Positions 27,495 to 35,927 of a stretch of DNA of 64,000 nucleotides are shown here, piece after piece; position 1 is the stretch's first letter; the number at the start of each line of letters is the position of its first letter. The position numbers and the translations under genes were made by a program. The notes beneath the pieces were generated by a model. It made no database searches. It saw only the letters and a list, made by a program, of their open reading frames with translations, and was not told the DNA's origin. The DNA is from Vogesella sp. XCS3. GTDB lineage: Bacteria > Pseudomonadota > Gammaproteobacteria > Burkholderiales > Chromobacteriaceae. The stretch spans positions 991,501 through 1,055,500 of the forward strand of contig NZ_CP085530.1 of assembly GCF_020616155.1 (NCBI RefSeq), in the 5' to 3' direction.

Positions 27495-27751
27495 GCATTA
27501 TTGACACCATGCAAGCGCGGCTTGCCGTATTGGCACCAAGCCACCTGGACATCCAGGACGACAGTGCATCCCACGCTGGCCACGCCGGCGCAGGCTCGGG
27601 CGGGCACTACGACGTGTTGATCGTATCAGCCGCTTTCAACGGCAAAAATCGCGTGCAGCGCCAACGCCTGGTCTACCAGGCACTGGGCGACCTGATGCAA
27701 AACGGCATCCACGCCCTTGCCATGCGCACCCTTACTCCAGAAGAAATCTGA
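27491..27751 (+). CDS. bolA: BolA family protein
   Basis: 86-aa BolA-fold protein. Family members partner monothiol glutaredoxins in iron-sulfur handling and affect morphology. The signature is [17 protein letters not shown] plus the C-terminal [12 protein letters not shown]. An unusual Gly/Ala/His-rich insertion ([13 protein letters not shown], about residues 27-39) extends the loop carrying the family His. It is coupled to yciI and lies 2 bases before the first parvulin gene. Confidence 0.9.
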   Translation: MSIIDTMQARLAVLAPSHLDIQDDSASHAGHAGAGSGGHYDVLIVSAAFNGKNRVQRQRLVYQALGDLMQNGIHALAMRTLTPEEI

Positions 27752-27753
27752 AC

Positions 27754-28545
27754 ATGACCACATTGAATAAAGCACTGGGCATCAGCCTGCTCTGCTTTGC
27801 GGCCAACCTTGCCGCAGCCGCCCCTATTGCTACCGTCAACGGCACCGTTATCGACCAGACCGTACTGGATAAAGCCGTCAGCCAAATCGTTAACGCCAAT
27901 GGCGGCCGGGTACAAGACAGCCCGGCCCTGCGCGAAGACGTGCGCCAGCGCCTGATCAACCGCGAACTGGTACTGCAAGCTGCCAACAAAGCCGGCCTTG
28001 ATAAAAACCCCGAGTTCATTAGCCGCCTGGACGAGGCCCGCAACGATCTGTTGCAGCAGGCATTCTTTGAAGCAGCCAGCAAGAACCGCCCGGTAAGCGA
28101 CGCCGATGTAAAAGCTGAATACGACCGCTACGCCAGCCAGTTCAAAGACGCCAAAGAGGTTCAGGTACGCCAGATCATTCTTGCCGACGAAGCTGCGGCC
28201 AACAAAGCCATCGCCACGCTGAAGAAAGGCGCCAAATTCGACCAGATGGCCAAGGCTCAATCCCTGGATACCGCCAGCAAAGAACGTGGTGGCGACCTGG
28301 GCTGGGGTAATCTGGCCGCGATGGAGCCGCCACTGGCAGACGCACTGAAAGCCATTGGCAAAGGCCAGATCAGCGCCAAACCACTGCAATCGCAAATGGG
28401 CTGGCACATTTTCAAAGTAGAAGACATCCGCAATGCACAGCCAGTGCCGTTTGACAGCATCAAGGCGCGCATTGCCCAGGACCTGCAGGAAAAAGCCGTG
28501 CGCGACGCCGTCCTCGAGCTGCGCCAGAAGGCCAACATCCAATAA
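27754..28545 (+). CDS. Periplasmic peptidyl-prolyl isomerase, parvulin type (first of two)
   Basis: 263 aa with a signal peptide (residues 1-21, cleaved near AAAAPIA). A SurA/PrsA-like N-terminal helical part is followed by a parvulin domain (about residues 130-230) with VRQIILADEAAANKA, GGDLGWGNLAAM and QSQMGWHIFKVED. Expected to assist folding of exported proteins. The catalytic His of parvulins (usually ARHIL) is replaced here (VRQIIL), so isomerase activity may be reduced compared with the next gene, which keeps it. Confidence 0.9.
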   Translation: MTTLNKALGISLLCFAANLAAAAPIATVNGTVIDQTVLDKAVSQIVNANGGRVQDSPALREDVRQRLINRELVLQAANKAGLDKNPEFISRLDEARNDLLQQAFFEAASKNRPVSDADVKAEYDRYASQFKDAKEVQVRQIILADEAAANKAIATLKKGAKFDQMAKAQSLDTASKERGGDLGWGNLAAMEPPLADALKAIGKGQISAKPLQSQMGWHIFKVEDIRNAQPVPFDSIKARIAQDLQEKAVRDAVLELRQKANIQ

Positions 28546-28563
28546 CCCGAACGGAACAGAACG

Positions 28564-29346
28564 ATGAATACTCGCTTCAAACATTCCCTGATTGCTGCCA
28601 CCCTGCTGCTAGCCGGCTCCGCCGCCATGGCTGCCCCATCCGTCAACGGCGTAGCCATCAGCCAGCAGCGCATTGATGCCATTGCCCGCATGATGGAAGC
28701 GCAAGGCCAGCCGGCCAACCCGCAAATGAAAGAGATGATCACCGACCAGCTGATCACCGCAGAGATTTTGCGCCAGGAAGCCGTTAAAAAAGGCATGGAT
28801 AAATCTGCCGATTTCCAGGCTGAAATGGAGAATGCCCAGGCTATGGCGCTGGCGAACCGTTTCATCAAGGAACATGTGCGCACCAACCCGATTACTGACG
28901 CCCAGATCAAGGCCGAGTACGACAAGGTTAAAGCCGAGTTCCCGGAAAAGAAAAGCTACCGCGCCCGCCATATCCTGGTGAAAACCGAAGCCGAAGCGCA
29001 GGCAGTATTGTCTGCCCTGAAAAAAGGCAAACCGTTTGACCAGCTGGCCAAAGAGAAGTCCATCGACCCGGGCAGCAAGGTAAACGGCGGCGATCTGGGC
29101 TGGAACGAGCCTGCCACCTTTGTGGCCCCGTTCTCCGAAGCCATGATCAAGCTGGCCAAAGGCCAGGTGAGCGCCACTCCTGTGAAAACCCAGTTTGGCT
29201 TCCACATCATCAAGCTGGATGATGTGAAAGTAGAAGCAGCCCCGCCAGTAGACGCACTGCGCCCGCAGCTGGAACAACGCATTCAGTCCCAGCGCATCGA
29301 AGCGCTGATCAAGGACCTGAAAGCCAAGGCCAAGGTTCAGCAATAA
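28564..29346 (+). CDS. Periplasmic peptidyl-prolyl isomerase, parvulin type (second of two)
   Basis: 260 aa, paralogous to the preceding gene and 18 bases downstream of it. A signal peptide ends near AMAAPSVNG. The N-terminal chaperone-like helices are followed by a parvulin domain with the intact YRARHILVKTEAEA motif, VNGGDLGWNEPATFVAPF and TQFGFHIIKLDD. PrsA/Cbf2-like role in the periplasm is expected. It is the last gene of the yciB operon, with a strong terminator 33 bases later. Confidence 0.92.
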   Translation: MNTRFKHSLIAATLLLAGSAAMAAPSVNGVAISQQRIDAIARMMEAQGQPANPQMKEMITDQLITAEILRQEAVKKGMDKSADFQAEMENAQAMALANRFIKEHVRTNPITDAQIKAEYDKVKAEFPEKKSYRARHILVKTEAEAQAVLSALKKGKPFDQLAKEKSIDPGSKVNGGDLGWNEPATFVAPFSEAMIKLAKGQVSATPVKTQFGFHIIKLDDVKVEAAPPVDALRPQLEQRIQSQRIEALIKDLKAKAKVQQ

Positions 29347-29379
29347 GCAGCAAGGCCGCGATAGCGGCCCTGCAAAATG

Positions 29380-29407
29380 AAAAAGCCAGCGCTAGCGCTG
29401 GCTTTTT
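29380..29407. terminator. Bidirectional intrinsic terminator after the parvulin pair
   Basis: A perfect 28-base palindrome with arms AAAAAGCCAGCGCT / AGCGCTGGCTTTTT. It lies between the convergent parvulin and enoyl-CoA hydratase genes. Confidence 0.9.
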
Positions 29408-29424
29408 CATTGGCTGATCCACGG

Positions 29425-30207
29425 TCAATAATCGTCGTCCTGCCATGAGGGCGGGCGCTTTTCCAGAAACGCAGCCACACCTTCGCGCTGCTCATCGCCG
29501 CCAATCAGCTCCAGGAAGGCTGCTTTTTCCAGCAAGAGCTGACGCTCCAGTGTGTTTTGTGCACTCACTTCGATCAAACGGCGCGCCGCCAGCACCGCAC
29601 TGCGCGACTGGTTGGCCACCTTGCCGGCCAGACTGATCGCCACGATCTTGGCCAGACCCGTGTCTACCACCTCTTCAGCCAAACCGATTTTCAGCGCCGT
29701 ATCAGCATCCACCAGCTCGCCACCCAGAATGATACGCTTGGCCCAGGGCACCCCCACCCGCTCGGTCAGCGCCTTCGTCCCCCCGGCACCCGGAATCAGC
29801 CCCACCACCGCCTCAGGCAAGCCCAGCTTGGCACCACGCTCGATCACGATGTAATCGCACGCCAGCGCACACTCCAGCCCCCCACCCACGGCAAAACCAT
29901 TCACGGCAGCCACTGTGACGCCGCGAAACTGGCGCACACTGTTGAAGGCGGCAGCGAAAGCATCGATTACGCGGGCTGCCGCATCACGGTCCGAGCTGGC
30001 AAACTGGGCCAAGTCGGCACCCGCAGAGAAAAAGCGTTCGCCAGCACCCGTCAGTACGACACTGCGCACCCGGGAATCGGCATCCAGTGCCTCCATCGCC
30101 AGGGTAAGCGCCTTCAACGACTCCAGCGTCCAGGCATTGGCTGGTGGGTTGTTGATGGTAACAATGGCCGACTGACCCAATCGTTCAACCACAATATACT
30201 TGCTCAT
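29425..30207 (-). CDS. Enoyl-CoA hydratase/isomerase family protein
   Basis: 260-aa crotonase-fold enzyme. It has NNPPANAWT, the oxyanion-hole segments FSAGADLAQF and NGFAVGGGLECALACD, and KLGLPEAVVGLIPGAGGT with the second catalytic Glu position retained. Hydration of 2-enoyl-CoA in fatty-acid degradation is the default call, but crotonase substrates vary. It appears to be a single-gene unit with an AT-rich upstream region. Confidence 0.88.
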   Translation of the reverse strand: MSKYIVVERLGQSAIVTINNPPANAWTLESLKALTLAMEALDADSRVRSVVLTGAGERFFSAGADLAQFASSDRDAAARVIDAFAAAFNSVRQFRGVTVAAVNGFAVGGGLECALACDYIVIERGAKLGLPEAVVGLIPGAGGTKALTERVGVPWAKRIILGGELVDADTALKIGLAEEVVDTGLAKIVAISLAGKVANQSRSAVLAARRLIEVSAQNTLERQLLLEKAAFLELIGGDEQREGVAAFLEKRPPSWQDDDY

Positions 30208-30504
30208 TCGTTACCTCCCCACCTGTGCTACACGGCTATTCGACTTTTCTACCGTGCCTGTACGTCTAGACATTGAAACCACCCCATTCACGGAAAGGCG
30301 ACCATTTTGTGACGAAATGTCGATATTTTCTAGTACTAAAAATGGACTATCACCATGATTTTTCAAGTATTTCCAACGAGATAACACCAACGTCATTAAT
30401 AGTCACTTGAAATAAACCATAGTCGTATTTGGTCAAAAAAATAGCAGTTTTTATTAATATCACTGCTACAATCTTTTTTTAGTTTTAGAACTGTTTTCAC
30501 CAAA
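30208..30504. other. AT-rich intergenic region between divergent genes
   Basis: This 297-base stretch is clearly more AT-rich than its surroundings, with runs such as CTTTTTTTAGTTTTAG just before 30505. No convincing open frame, tRNA or terminator was seen. It must hold the promoters for the hydratase (minus) and the TauE/SafE-like gene (plus); I could not pick out unambiguous -10/-35 pairs. Confidence 0.5.
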
Positions 30505-31167
30505 ATGCTGGAAATCAGCCTGCTTTCCCTCTTTCTTACCGGCCTGCTGGGCGGCGTGCATTGCCTGGGCATGTGCGGCGGCATTGTCACTGCCATATCG
30601 GTTGCCGGCACTGGCCAGAAACCGCTACTGCTACTGGGTTACAACCTGGGGCGGCTTGCCAGCTATACGCTGATGGGTGCGCTGCTTGGCGGCCTGAGCG
30701 AATGGGGCATGGCACAAGCCAGCTACCGCCCACTGCAAGTCGGCCTGTTTGCCTTGGCCAATATTCTGCTGGTTTTGCTTGGCCTGTATCTGGCGGGATT
30801 TTCGGCCATGGTTGGCCGCATAGAAAAACTAGGCTCACCGCTGTGGCGGTATTTGCAGCCGCTGGCACGGCGCTTCCTGCCGGTACGCCACCCGCTACAC
30901 AGCCTGGTGGTAGGCGCGATTTGGGGCTGGGTACCCTGCGGCCTGGTCTACACCGCCAGCCTGGCGGCACTGGCTACACAATCGGCCAGCGGCGGGGCTT
31001 TGGCCATGCTGAGTTTTGGCTTGGGCACGCTGCCCAACCTGCTGCTGATGGGTACCTTCGCCGCAAAGCTGCAGCAGCTCAAACAACAACGGCCAGTCCG
31101 GCTGTTTGCCGGGCTGACCGTCTGCGCTATCGGGCTGTGGCACTTGGCCAACCTGATTATTTCATAG
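30505..31167 (+). CDS. Sulfite exporter TauE/SafE-like (UreH-type) membrane protein
   Basis: 220-aa membrane protein with about six segments. It carries the GVHCLGMCGGIV motif, GYNLGRLASYTLMGALLGG, and GAIWGWVPCGLVYTA. Proteins of this subgroup (Pfam DsbD_2/UreH-like) are often found near cbb3 oxidase assembly and copper genes; no such genes are here, so transport of a metal or thiol compound is only suggested. The Cys pair in the first motif could bind metal. Its stop overlaps the stop of znuA on the opposite strand by 11 bases. Confidence 0.85.
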   Translation: MLEISLLSLFLTGLLGGVHCLGMCGGIVTAISVAGTGQKPLLLLGYNLGRLASYTLMGALLGGLSEWGMAQASYRPLQVGLFALANILLVLLGLYLAGFSAMVGRIEKLGSPLWRYLQPLARRFLPVRHPLHSLVVGAIWGWVPCGLVYTASLAALATQSASGGALAMLSFGLGTLPNLLLMGTFAAKLQQLKQQRPVRLFAGLTVCAIGLWHLANLIIS

Positions 31168-32053
31168 CAGCAACCAAGGCACCTACGTTGGTCTTGAACA
31201 GCTGCACATAGCTAGCTGCCTCTGGCGATGCCGACAGCGCGTCAGAGTACAACTTGCCCCCCACCTTCACGCCCGCCTCACGGCTGAGCTGGTCTAGCAG
31301 GCGGCGATCCGCCATGTTTTCAAAGAAGACGGCACTTACCTTTTCTTTGCGCACCTGGCGAATCAAGGCGGCTACACCTTTGGCCGACGCCTCGGCATCG
31401 GTACTTACGCCTTGCGGCGCCATAAAGCGCAGCTTGTAGCGCGCGGCCAGATAGGCAAAGGCGTCATGCGAGGTTAGCACCTTGCGGCGCTCGGCCGGGA
31501 TGGCCGCAAAGCTCTTTGCGGCCCAGCCATCCAGCTCCAGCAGCTGGGCTTTGTAAGCTTGCGCGCGCTGGCGATAGTAAGCAGCCCCCTCCGGGTCGGC
31601 CTTGGCAAAACCGGCGGCCAGCGCCTCGGCATACAGTGCTACGTTCTGCGGGTTATGCCACGCATGCGGGTCTTGCTTGCCGTGGTCGTGATCATGGTGA
31701 TCATGGTCGCCATGCTCTTCATGTTCGGCCATCACCAGCGGCTTTACCTTGGCCGCAGCAGTCACGGTCAGCCCCTTGAAGGCAGCAGACTTGCTCAAGC
31801 GCGCCATCCAGCCTTCAAAACCCAGACCATTGACGACAAAGACTTTGGCTGCGGCCAACTTGCGCACGTCGGCTGGCGATGGCTGAAATACGTGCGCATC
31901 CTGGTCGGGCGCCACCAGCGATACGACATCCACCCGCTCGCCGCCCACCTCGCGCGCTACATCGGCAACGATACTGAAACTAGCAACGACGGGCAGTTTG
32001 GCGCACGCCAGCAAGGGGGTCATCGCCAGGGTGATGGCAAATAGTTTACGCAT
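31157..32053 (-). CDS. znuA: Zinc ABC transporter substrate-binding protein
   Basis: 298-aa periplasmic binding protein with a signal peptide (MRKLFAITLAMTPLLACA). It has a cluster A-I fold: PDQDAHVFQPSPADV supplies a metal His, followed by a flexible His/Asp-rich loop (HEEHGDHDHHDHDHG, about residues 117-131) and DPHAWHNPQN, TSHDAFAYLA with the other ligands. The His-rich loop points to zinc rather than manganese. Last gene of the zur-led operon; it starts 8 bases after znuB. Confidence 0.94.
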   Translation of the reverse strand: MRKLFAITLAMTPLLACAKLPVVASFSIVADVAREVGGERVDVVSLVAPDQDAHVFQPSPADVRKLAAAKVFVVNGLGFEGWMARLSKSAAFKGLTVTAAAKVKPLVMAEHEEHGDHDHHDHDHGKQDPHAWHNPQNVALYAEALAAGFAKADPEGAAYYRQRAQAYKAQLLELDGWAAKSFAAIPAERRKVLTSHDAFAYLAARYKLRFMAPQGVSTDAEASAKGVAALIRQVRKEKVSAVFFENMADRRLLDQLSREAGVKVGGKLYSDALSASPEAASYVQLFKTNVGALVAAMK

Positions 32054-32061
32054 GACTCTTC

Positions 32062-32937
32062 CTAATTGGTGAAATGACGGGCACGCACCAGTCGTGGCAG
32101 CAAACCACCCTGGGGTGCAAACAAAAGCGATAGCAGGTAGACCAGCCCCGCCAGCAGAATGATGGCCGGCCCCGATGGCAGCTCGTAGTGGTAAGACAGC
32201 AGCAAACCACCCACGCCAGACAAGGCTGCAATGGCAAACGAGGTCAGCAGCATGCCACCAACCGAGGCCGCCCACAGCCGCGAGGCAATGGCGGGCAGCA
32301 TCATCAGCCCCACCGACATCAGCGTGCCCAGCGCCTGAAAACCGGCTACCAGATTCAGCACCACCAATAGCAGGAACAGTAGGTGCCACACACCGCCGCG
32401 GGCACCAATCGCCCGCATGAACACCGGGTCCAGACTTTCCAGCAACAGGGGCCGGTAGATAACAGCCAGCACCAGCAAGGTAAATGTCGCCACACCGGCG
32501 ACCAATAGCAGCGCGGCGTCGTCTACAGCCAGTACAGAGCCGAACAGCAGGTGCATCAGGTCGACATTACTGCCGGATTTCGATACCAGCAGCACGCCCA
32601 GAGATAGCGACAGCAAATAGAAAGCGGCAAAGCTGGCGTCTTCTTTTACTTCGGTGTAACGCGTCGCCAAGCCGGCCAGTATAGCCACCAGCACGCCTGC
32701 CACGAAACCACCCAGGCTCATGGCAGGCAGGCTGAGCCCGGCCAGTAAGTAAGCCACCGCCGCCCCGGGCAATACGGCATGACTCATGGCATCCCCCATC
32801 AGGCTCATACGGCGCATCACCAGAAAAAGGCCTACCGGCGCACTGCCCAGCGCCAGCGCCAGGCAACCCACCAGCGCTCGGCGCATAAAGGCAAAATCGG
32901 CAAAAGGCGAAATCAGCATCTCTTGTATCCAGCCCAT
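32062..32937 (-). CDS. znuB: Zinc ABC transporter permease
   Basis: 291-aa integral membrane permease with about eight or nine hydrophobic segments, of the ABC-3 family. It includes MGDAMSHAVLPGAAVAYLL with the family motif. Partner of ZnuA and ZnuC in high-affinity zinc import. The start at 32937 overlaps the znuC stop (ATGA arrangement). A longer open frame begins upstream at 32964 but would run into znuC. Confidence 0.94.
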   Translation of the reverse strand: MGWIQEMLISPFADFAFMRRALVGCLALALGSAPVGLFLVMRRMSLMGDAMSHAVLPGAAVAYLLAGLSLPAMSLGGFVAGVLVAILAGLATRYTEVKEDASFAAFYLLSLSLGVLLVSKSGSNVDLMHLLFGSVLAVDDAALLLVAGVATFTLLVLAVIYRPLLLESLDPVFMRAIGARGGVWHLLFLLLVVLNLVAGFQALGTLMSVGLMMLPAIASRLWAASVGGMLLTSFAIAALSGVGGLLLSYHYELPSGPAIILLAGLVYLLSLLFAPQGGLLPRLVRARHFTN

Positions 32938-33677
32938 CACGCACCCTCCCCGTCTACCTGGCAAAGTGGCGCTCTGGCCAGCCAGTGCGCCGCCGTTTCA
33001 CTGGCCTGGCGCAAGCGATCTTCCGTAAGCACACTGGCCGTATCGCCCCAGGCGATGACCTCACGCGCCATCAGCAATGTCTGCGGGAAGTGACTACGCA
33101 CCTGGGCAATATCATGCAGCACGGCAATCACGGTACGCCCTTCCTGCTGCCAGCGCGCCACTAGCTGTAGCAAGTCTTGCGTGGTGCGGGCATCTACCGC
33201 ATTGAATGGCTCGTCGAGCAAGATCAAGCGTGCATCCTGCACCAGAATGCGGGCAAACAGCACACGCTGGAACTGCCCGCTAGACAAGGCAGACACCGGC
33301 CGCGTAGCAAAGTCCTCCAAGCCAACCGACACCAGGGCATTCCAGCTGGCCTCGTCATGATGGCGGCCAACCCGGCCAAACAAGCCGCTCTGTCGCCAAT
33401 GGCCACTGCTGACCAAATCAATAACCGACACCGGCAAAGAGCGGTCGATCTCGGACTGCTGCGGCAAATAGGCCAGGTCGCGCCGGCTAATGCCGTGGAA
33501 TGCTACCTGCCCGCTATCGGGTTTCAGCGCCCCCATGATGGTTTTCAGCAGCGTGCTTTTACCGGCACCATTCGGCCCGAAGATGGCCGTAGCCGTCGCA
33601 GCCGCAAAACGGCCGCTTACGTGGTGAACAGCAGGGTGGCGCTGGTAGGAAACCGTCAGATTATCCAGCGCTATCAT
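32937..33677 (-). CDS. znuC: Zinc ABC transporter ATP-binding protein
   Basis: 246-aa ABC ATPase. Walker A is FGPNGAGKSTLL, the signature is ALSSGQFQRVLFARIL, Walker B is LILLDEPFNAVD, and the H-loop is VLHDIAQV. The Q-loop lies in LPQQSEIDRSLPVSVIDLV. The start MIALDNLTVSY at 33677 overlaps the stop of the His-rich mini-protein gene by 4 bases, so translation is coupled. Confidence 0.94.
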   Translation of the reverse strand: MIALDNLTVSYQRHPAVHHVSGRFAAATATAIFGPNGAGKSTLLKTIMGALKPDSGQVAFHGISRRDLAYLPQQSEIDRSLPVSVIDLVSSGHWRQSGLFGRVGRHHDEASWNALVSVGLEDFATRPVSALSSGQFQRVLFARILVQDARLILLDEPFNAVDARTTQDLLQLVARWQQEGRTVIAVLHDIAQVRSHFPQTLLMAREVIAWGDTASVLTEDRLRQASETAAHWLARAPLCQVDGEGA

Positions 33678-33862
33678 GCCTCCCCTCCTAGCGCCCAGAT
33701 AACCAGCAACCAAAGCAGGCATAGCGGCAGCGCGGCCAGCAACAGGCGCTGCCACGCCGACATGGCCAGCAAACGCCAGCGCGGCAAATGGTTTTCCTCC
33801 CCAGCACCGTGCGGGTGAGGATGGGAATGGGCATGGTGGGTATGACTATGTTGATGGGACAT
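33674..33862 (-). CDS. Small histidine-rich single-span membrane protein in zinc operon
   Basis: 62 aa. Residues 2-18 contain nine histidines in SHQHSHTHHAHSHPHPHG. A basic linker (PRWRLLAMSAWQR) follows and then one hydrophobic segment of about 20 residues (LLLAALPLCLLWLLVIWAL). The N-terminus looks like a zinc-binding tail on the cytoplasmic face, by the positive-inside rule. It overlaps znuC by 4 bases and sits 12 bases after the CobW gene, firmly inside the operon. Family not recognised; a zinc buffer or an accessory of ZnuBC is an inference from context. Confidence 0.75.
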   Translation of the reverse strand: MSHQHSHTHHAHSHPHPHGAGEENHLPRWRLLAMSAWQRLLLAALPLCLLWLLVIWALGGEA

Positions 33863-33874
33863 GCAATACGTTCT

Positions 33875-34801
33875 TTATTGTTTTGGTAAAACACAGGCCT
33901 GCAGCGCTGCCTCGACGCGGGTCACGTCAATCTGGCTGGCAATCAGCTCAAAGCGGTTGTCACGGCGCCAGGCCACCTGGTTAGCCGCCCAGCGCCCTTC
34001 CGTCCAGTTCAGCCACAACCAGGTATCCAGCACGCGGAATACCCCTTTGGCGCGCACCAGGCCCGACACCATGTCGGGCAAGGCATCAAAAAACGCGGTC
34101 AAGGCCTCGCCGGAAAACTCGGTCTCCGGTGGTAGTGTCCAGCCTTGCGACTGCCAGCCTGCCTGATCCTCGCTCTTCACCGCCGGACGATAGCGCGACT
34201 TGGGCTGGACTGCCGCATCCAGCCAGGCGGGGTTGGCCGCACCTTCCTGTATTTCGGCAATCAGCGATTTGGGCGGGAACAAACCCGCTGCTTTCTGGCG
34301 GTATGATTCCAGCGTATCGGCATCACACAGGTCGGCCTTGGTGGCCAGCAGGACATCGGCAATCATCACCTGATCGCGATATAGCGGCTGGCGGAAGTAG
34401 TCGTTATTGGCAAACTGGCGCGGGTCTACCAGCGTCATCACCGCCCCCACCTCCAAGGCCTTACCCAAAGGTTCGGCGCGTAGCTCGTCTATCAGGCCGG
34501 CAGCGTGTGCCAGGCCACTGGCTTCAATGATCAGCCGGTCGGGGCGTTCGCGACGCACCAGGTTAGCCACGGTTACCGTCATCTGTGGACCGGCCACGCA
34601 GCACAGGCACCCCCCCGCGATCTCTGCTACCGGCAGCTCACCGTTATCCAGCACAGCACCATCGATACCGATCTCACCAAACTCGTTAACAATAATGGCC
34701 CACTTTTCATTGGCCGGACGGTGGGCAATCATGTGGCGCAATGCCGTCGTTTTACCGACACCCAGAAAACCGGTCAGTACATTCACCAATGTCTTTTTCA
34801 T
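33875..34801 (-). CDS. CobW-family GTP-binding zinc metallochaperone
   Basis: 308-aa G3E-family GTPase (COG0523). Walker A is GFLGVGKTT at residues 11-19, the metal-binding motif is GGCLCC at 63-68 (Cys 65, 67, 68), and NEFGEIGIDG is the conserved strand. A CobW C-terminal domain occupies the last third. In a Zur-controlled operon this group (ZigA/ZagA/YeiR-like) is thought to deliver zinc to client enzymes in scarcity. The start at 34801 overlaps the zur stop by 4 bases. Confidence 0.92.
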   Translation of the reverse strand: MKKTLVNVLTGFLGVGKTTALRHMIAHRPANEKWAIIVNEFGEIGIDGAVLDNGELPVAEIAGGCLCCVAGPQMTVTVANLVRRERPDRLIIEASGLAHAAGLIDELRAEPLGKALEVGAVMTLVDPRQFANNDYFRQPLYRDQVMIADVLLATKADLCDADTLESYRQKAAGLFPPKSLIAEIQEGAANPAWLDAAVQPKSRYRPAVKSEDQAGWQSQGWTLPPETEFSGEALTAFFDALPDMVSGLVRAKGVFRVLDTWLWLNWTEGRWAANQVAWRRDNRFELIASQIDVTRVEAALQACVLPKQ

Positions 34802-35232
34802 ACGGCGCACTCCTTGCAACGCCCGGTCAGCATCAGGTTTTGCTGGCTGATGGCAAAACCGGCGCCACCCGCTTGCTGGCGCAGCACATCCAGCACCGGC
34901 GTTGCATCCAGCTCCTCTACGCGGCCACAATCCCCGCACACCAGAATCAAACCCTCGTGGCTACAACCCACGTGATGGCACACGATATAGCCATTCAAAG
35001 CATCGACCTTGTGCAGCAGCCCTGCAGCCACCAGGAAATCCAGCGCGCGGTAAACGGTTGGTGGCGCGGCAATACCACGCTGCTTTTGCAGATCGGCCAA
35101 CACCTGGTAAGCCTTGACCACACCGGGGTAACTCAATACCAGCTCTAATACCTGGCGACGCAGCGCAGTCAACTTGACACCCTGCTGCTGGCAGTGGCGG
35201 TCAGCCGCATCGATAAAACAGGCGATTTCCAT
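34798..35232 (-). CDS. zur: Fur-family zinc uptake regulator Zur
   Basis: 144-aa metalloregulator: winged helix with TALRRQVLELVLSY, then APPTVYRALDFLVAAGLLHK, then the metal-binding half. C99 and C102 (VCGDC) and C139 and C142 (RCKEC) form the structural zinc site; C85-H86-H87 are near the sensory site. Gene position at the head of cobW-znuCBA and the Zur-box-like palindrome upstream identify it as Zur rather than Fur. The start is not certain: the ATG at 35232 has no clear ribosome site. Confidence 0.92.
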   Translation of the reverse strand: MEIACFIDAADRHCQQQGVKLTALRRQVLELVLSYPGVVKAYQVLADLQKQRGIAAPPTVYRALDFLVAAGLLHKVDALNGYIVCHHVGCSHEGLILVCGDCGRVEELDATPVLDVLRQQAGGAGFAISQQNLMLTGRCKECAV

Positions 35233-35267
35233 AGAATGTAGGCATCCAAACAAAAGGAGTTCTCAAA

Positions 35268-35282
35268 TGTTACTTTATAACA
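35268..35282. promoter_or_regulatory. Zur-box-like operator upstream of the zinc operon
   Basis: TGTTACTTTATAACA is an imperfect 15-base palindrome (TGTTA...TAACA) close to the neisserial Zur consensus TGTTATDNHATAACA as I remember it. It lies 36 bases upstream of the zur start and overlaps a minus-strand TATAAA, a plausible -10 box. Zinc-loaded Zur bound here would repress its own operon. Confidence 0.6.
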
Positions 35283-35381
35283 AGCCCATTAACAAGGCTT
35301 AATATCTGCATAAGCCAGAACAGCAGCATGCTGTGCTATGCTTCGCTGAAATTGGCTTGTTAACGTGTAACCGCGAGGTGA

Positions 35382-35816
35382 ATGATGAAAAAACTGCTTC
35401 TAGCTTTGTTGTCCTGCGCCATCCTGACCCCAGCACTGGCTGCCGACCCGATCAAGGCTCGCAAGGATGTGTTTGAGCAATACAAGAAAACAGTCGGCCC
35501 GATGTCCAAGGTTGTCAAAGGAGACAGCCCATTTAACAAAGACGAGTTTGCCAAAATGGCAGCCCACCTGGATGAACTAGCGCAGCAACCATGGCAGTAC
35601 TTCACACCAGGCAGCGACAAAGGCAAAACCGATGCCAAAGCAGAAATCTGGTCCAAACCTGCAGAATTCAAAGCCGCAGTAGATAGCCACAAAACAGAAG
35701 TTGCCAAGCTGAAACAGACCGCCGCTGCAGCCAAAACACTTGACGACGTCAAGCCGCAATTCGGCGCCGTGATGAAAACCTGTAAAACCTGCCACGACAG
35801 CTTCCGCGCCGACTAG
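35382..35816 (+). CDS. Cytochrome c' type periplasmic protein (first paralogue)
   Basis: 144 aa with a signal peptide (about residues 1-20, cleaved after ALAAD). It is mostly helical with a single C-terminal haem site CKTCH (residues 134-138), the layout of cytochrome c' four-helix bundles. PWQYFTPGSDKG matches the conserved middle region. NO binding or electron transfer is typical of the family. An ATG one codon later (35385) has better spacing from the GAGG site. A terminator follows, then a convergent paralogue. Confidence 0.9.
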   Translation: MMKKLLLALLSCAILTPALAADPIKARKDVFEQYKKTVGPMSKVVKGDSPFNKDEFAKMAAHLDELAQQPWQYFTPGSDKGKTDAKAEIWSKPAEFKAAVDSHKTEVAKLKQTAAAAKTLDDVKPQFGAVMKTCKTCHDSFRAD

Positions 35817-35851
35817 GCATATATCGCCTCACCGCGTACGCCTGACAAAAC

Positions 35852-35883
35852 AAACCCTGCTCGCTTGCGCCAGCAGGGTTTTT
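35852..35883. terminator. Intrinsic terminator between the two cytochrome genes
   Basis: Arms AAACCCTGCT / AGCAGGGTTT with a 10-base loop, followed by TTTTT on the plus strand. It ends the first cytochrome c' gene. Confidence 0.8.
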
Positions 35884-35927
35884 CAATAGCAGACCCGACT
35901 ATGCGAGCCTTCTACATACCGAGTCGC

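Noticed and set aside
35267..35302. Eleven-codon frame MLLYNKPINKA with a perfect AAGGAG site
   Set aside because: It coincides with the Zur-box palindrome, no promoter on that strand is evident, and no downstream gene would use a leader peptide here. Probably chance.
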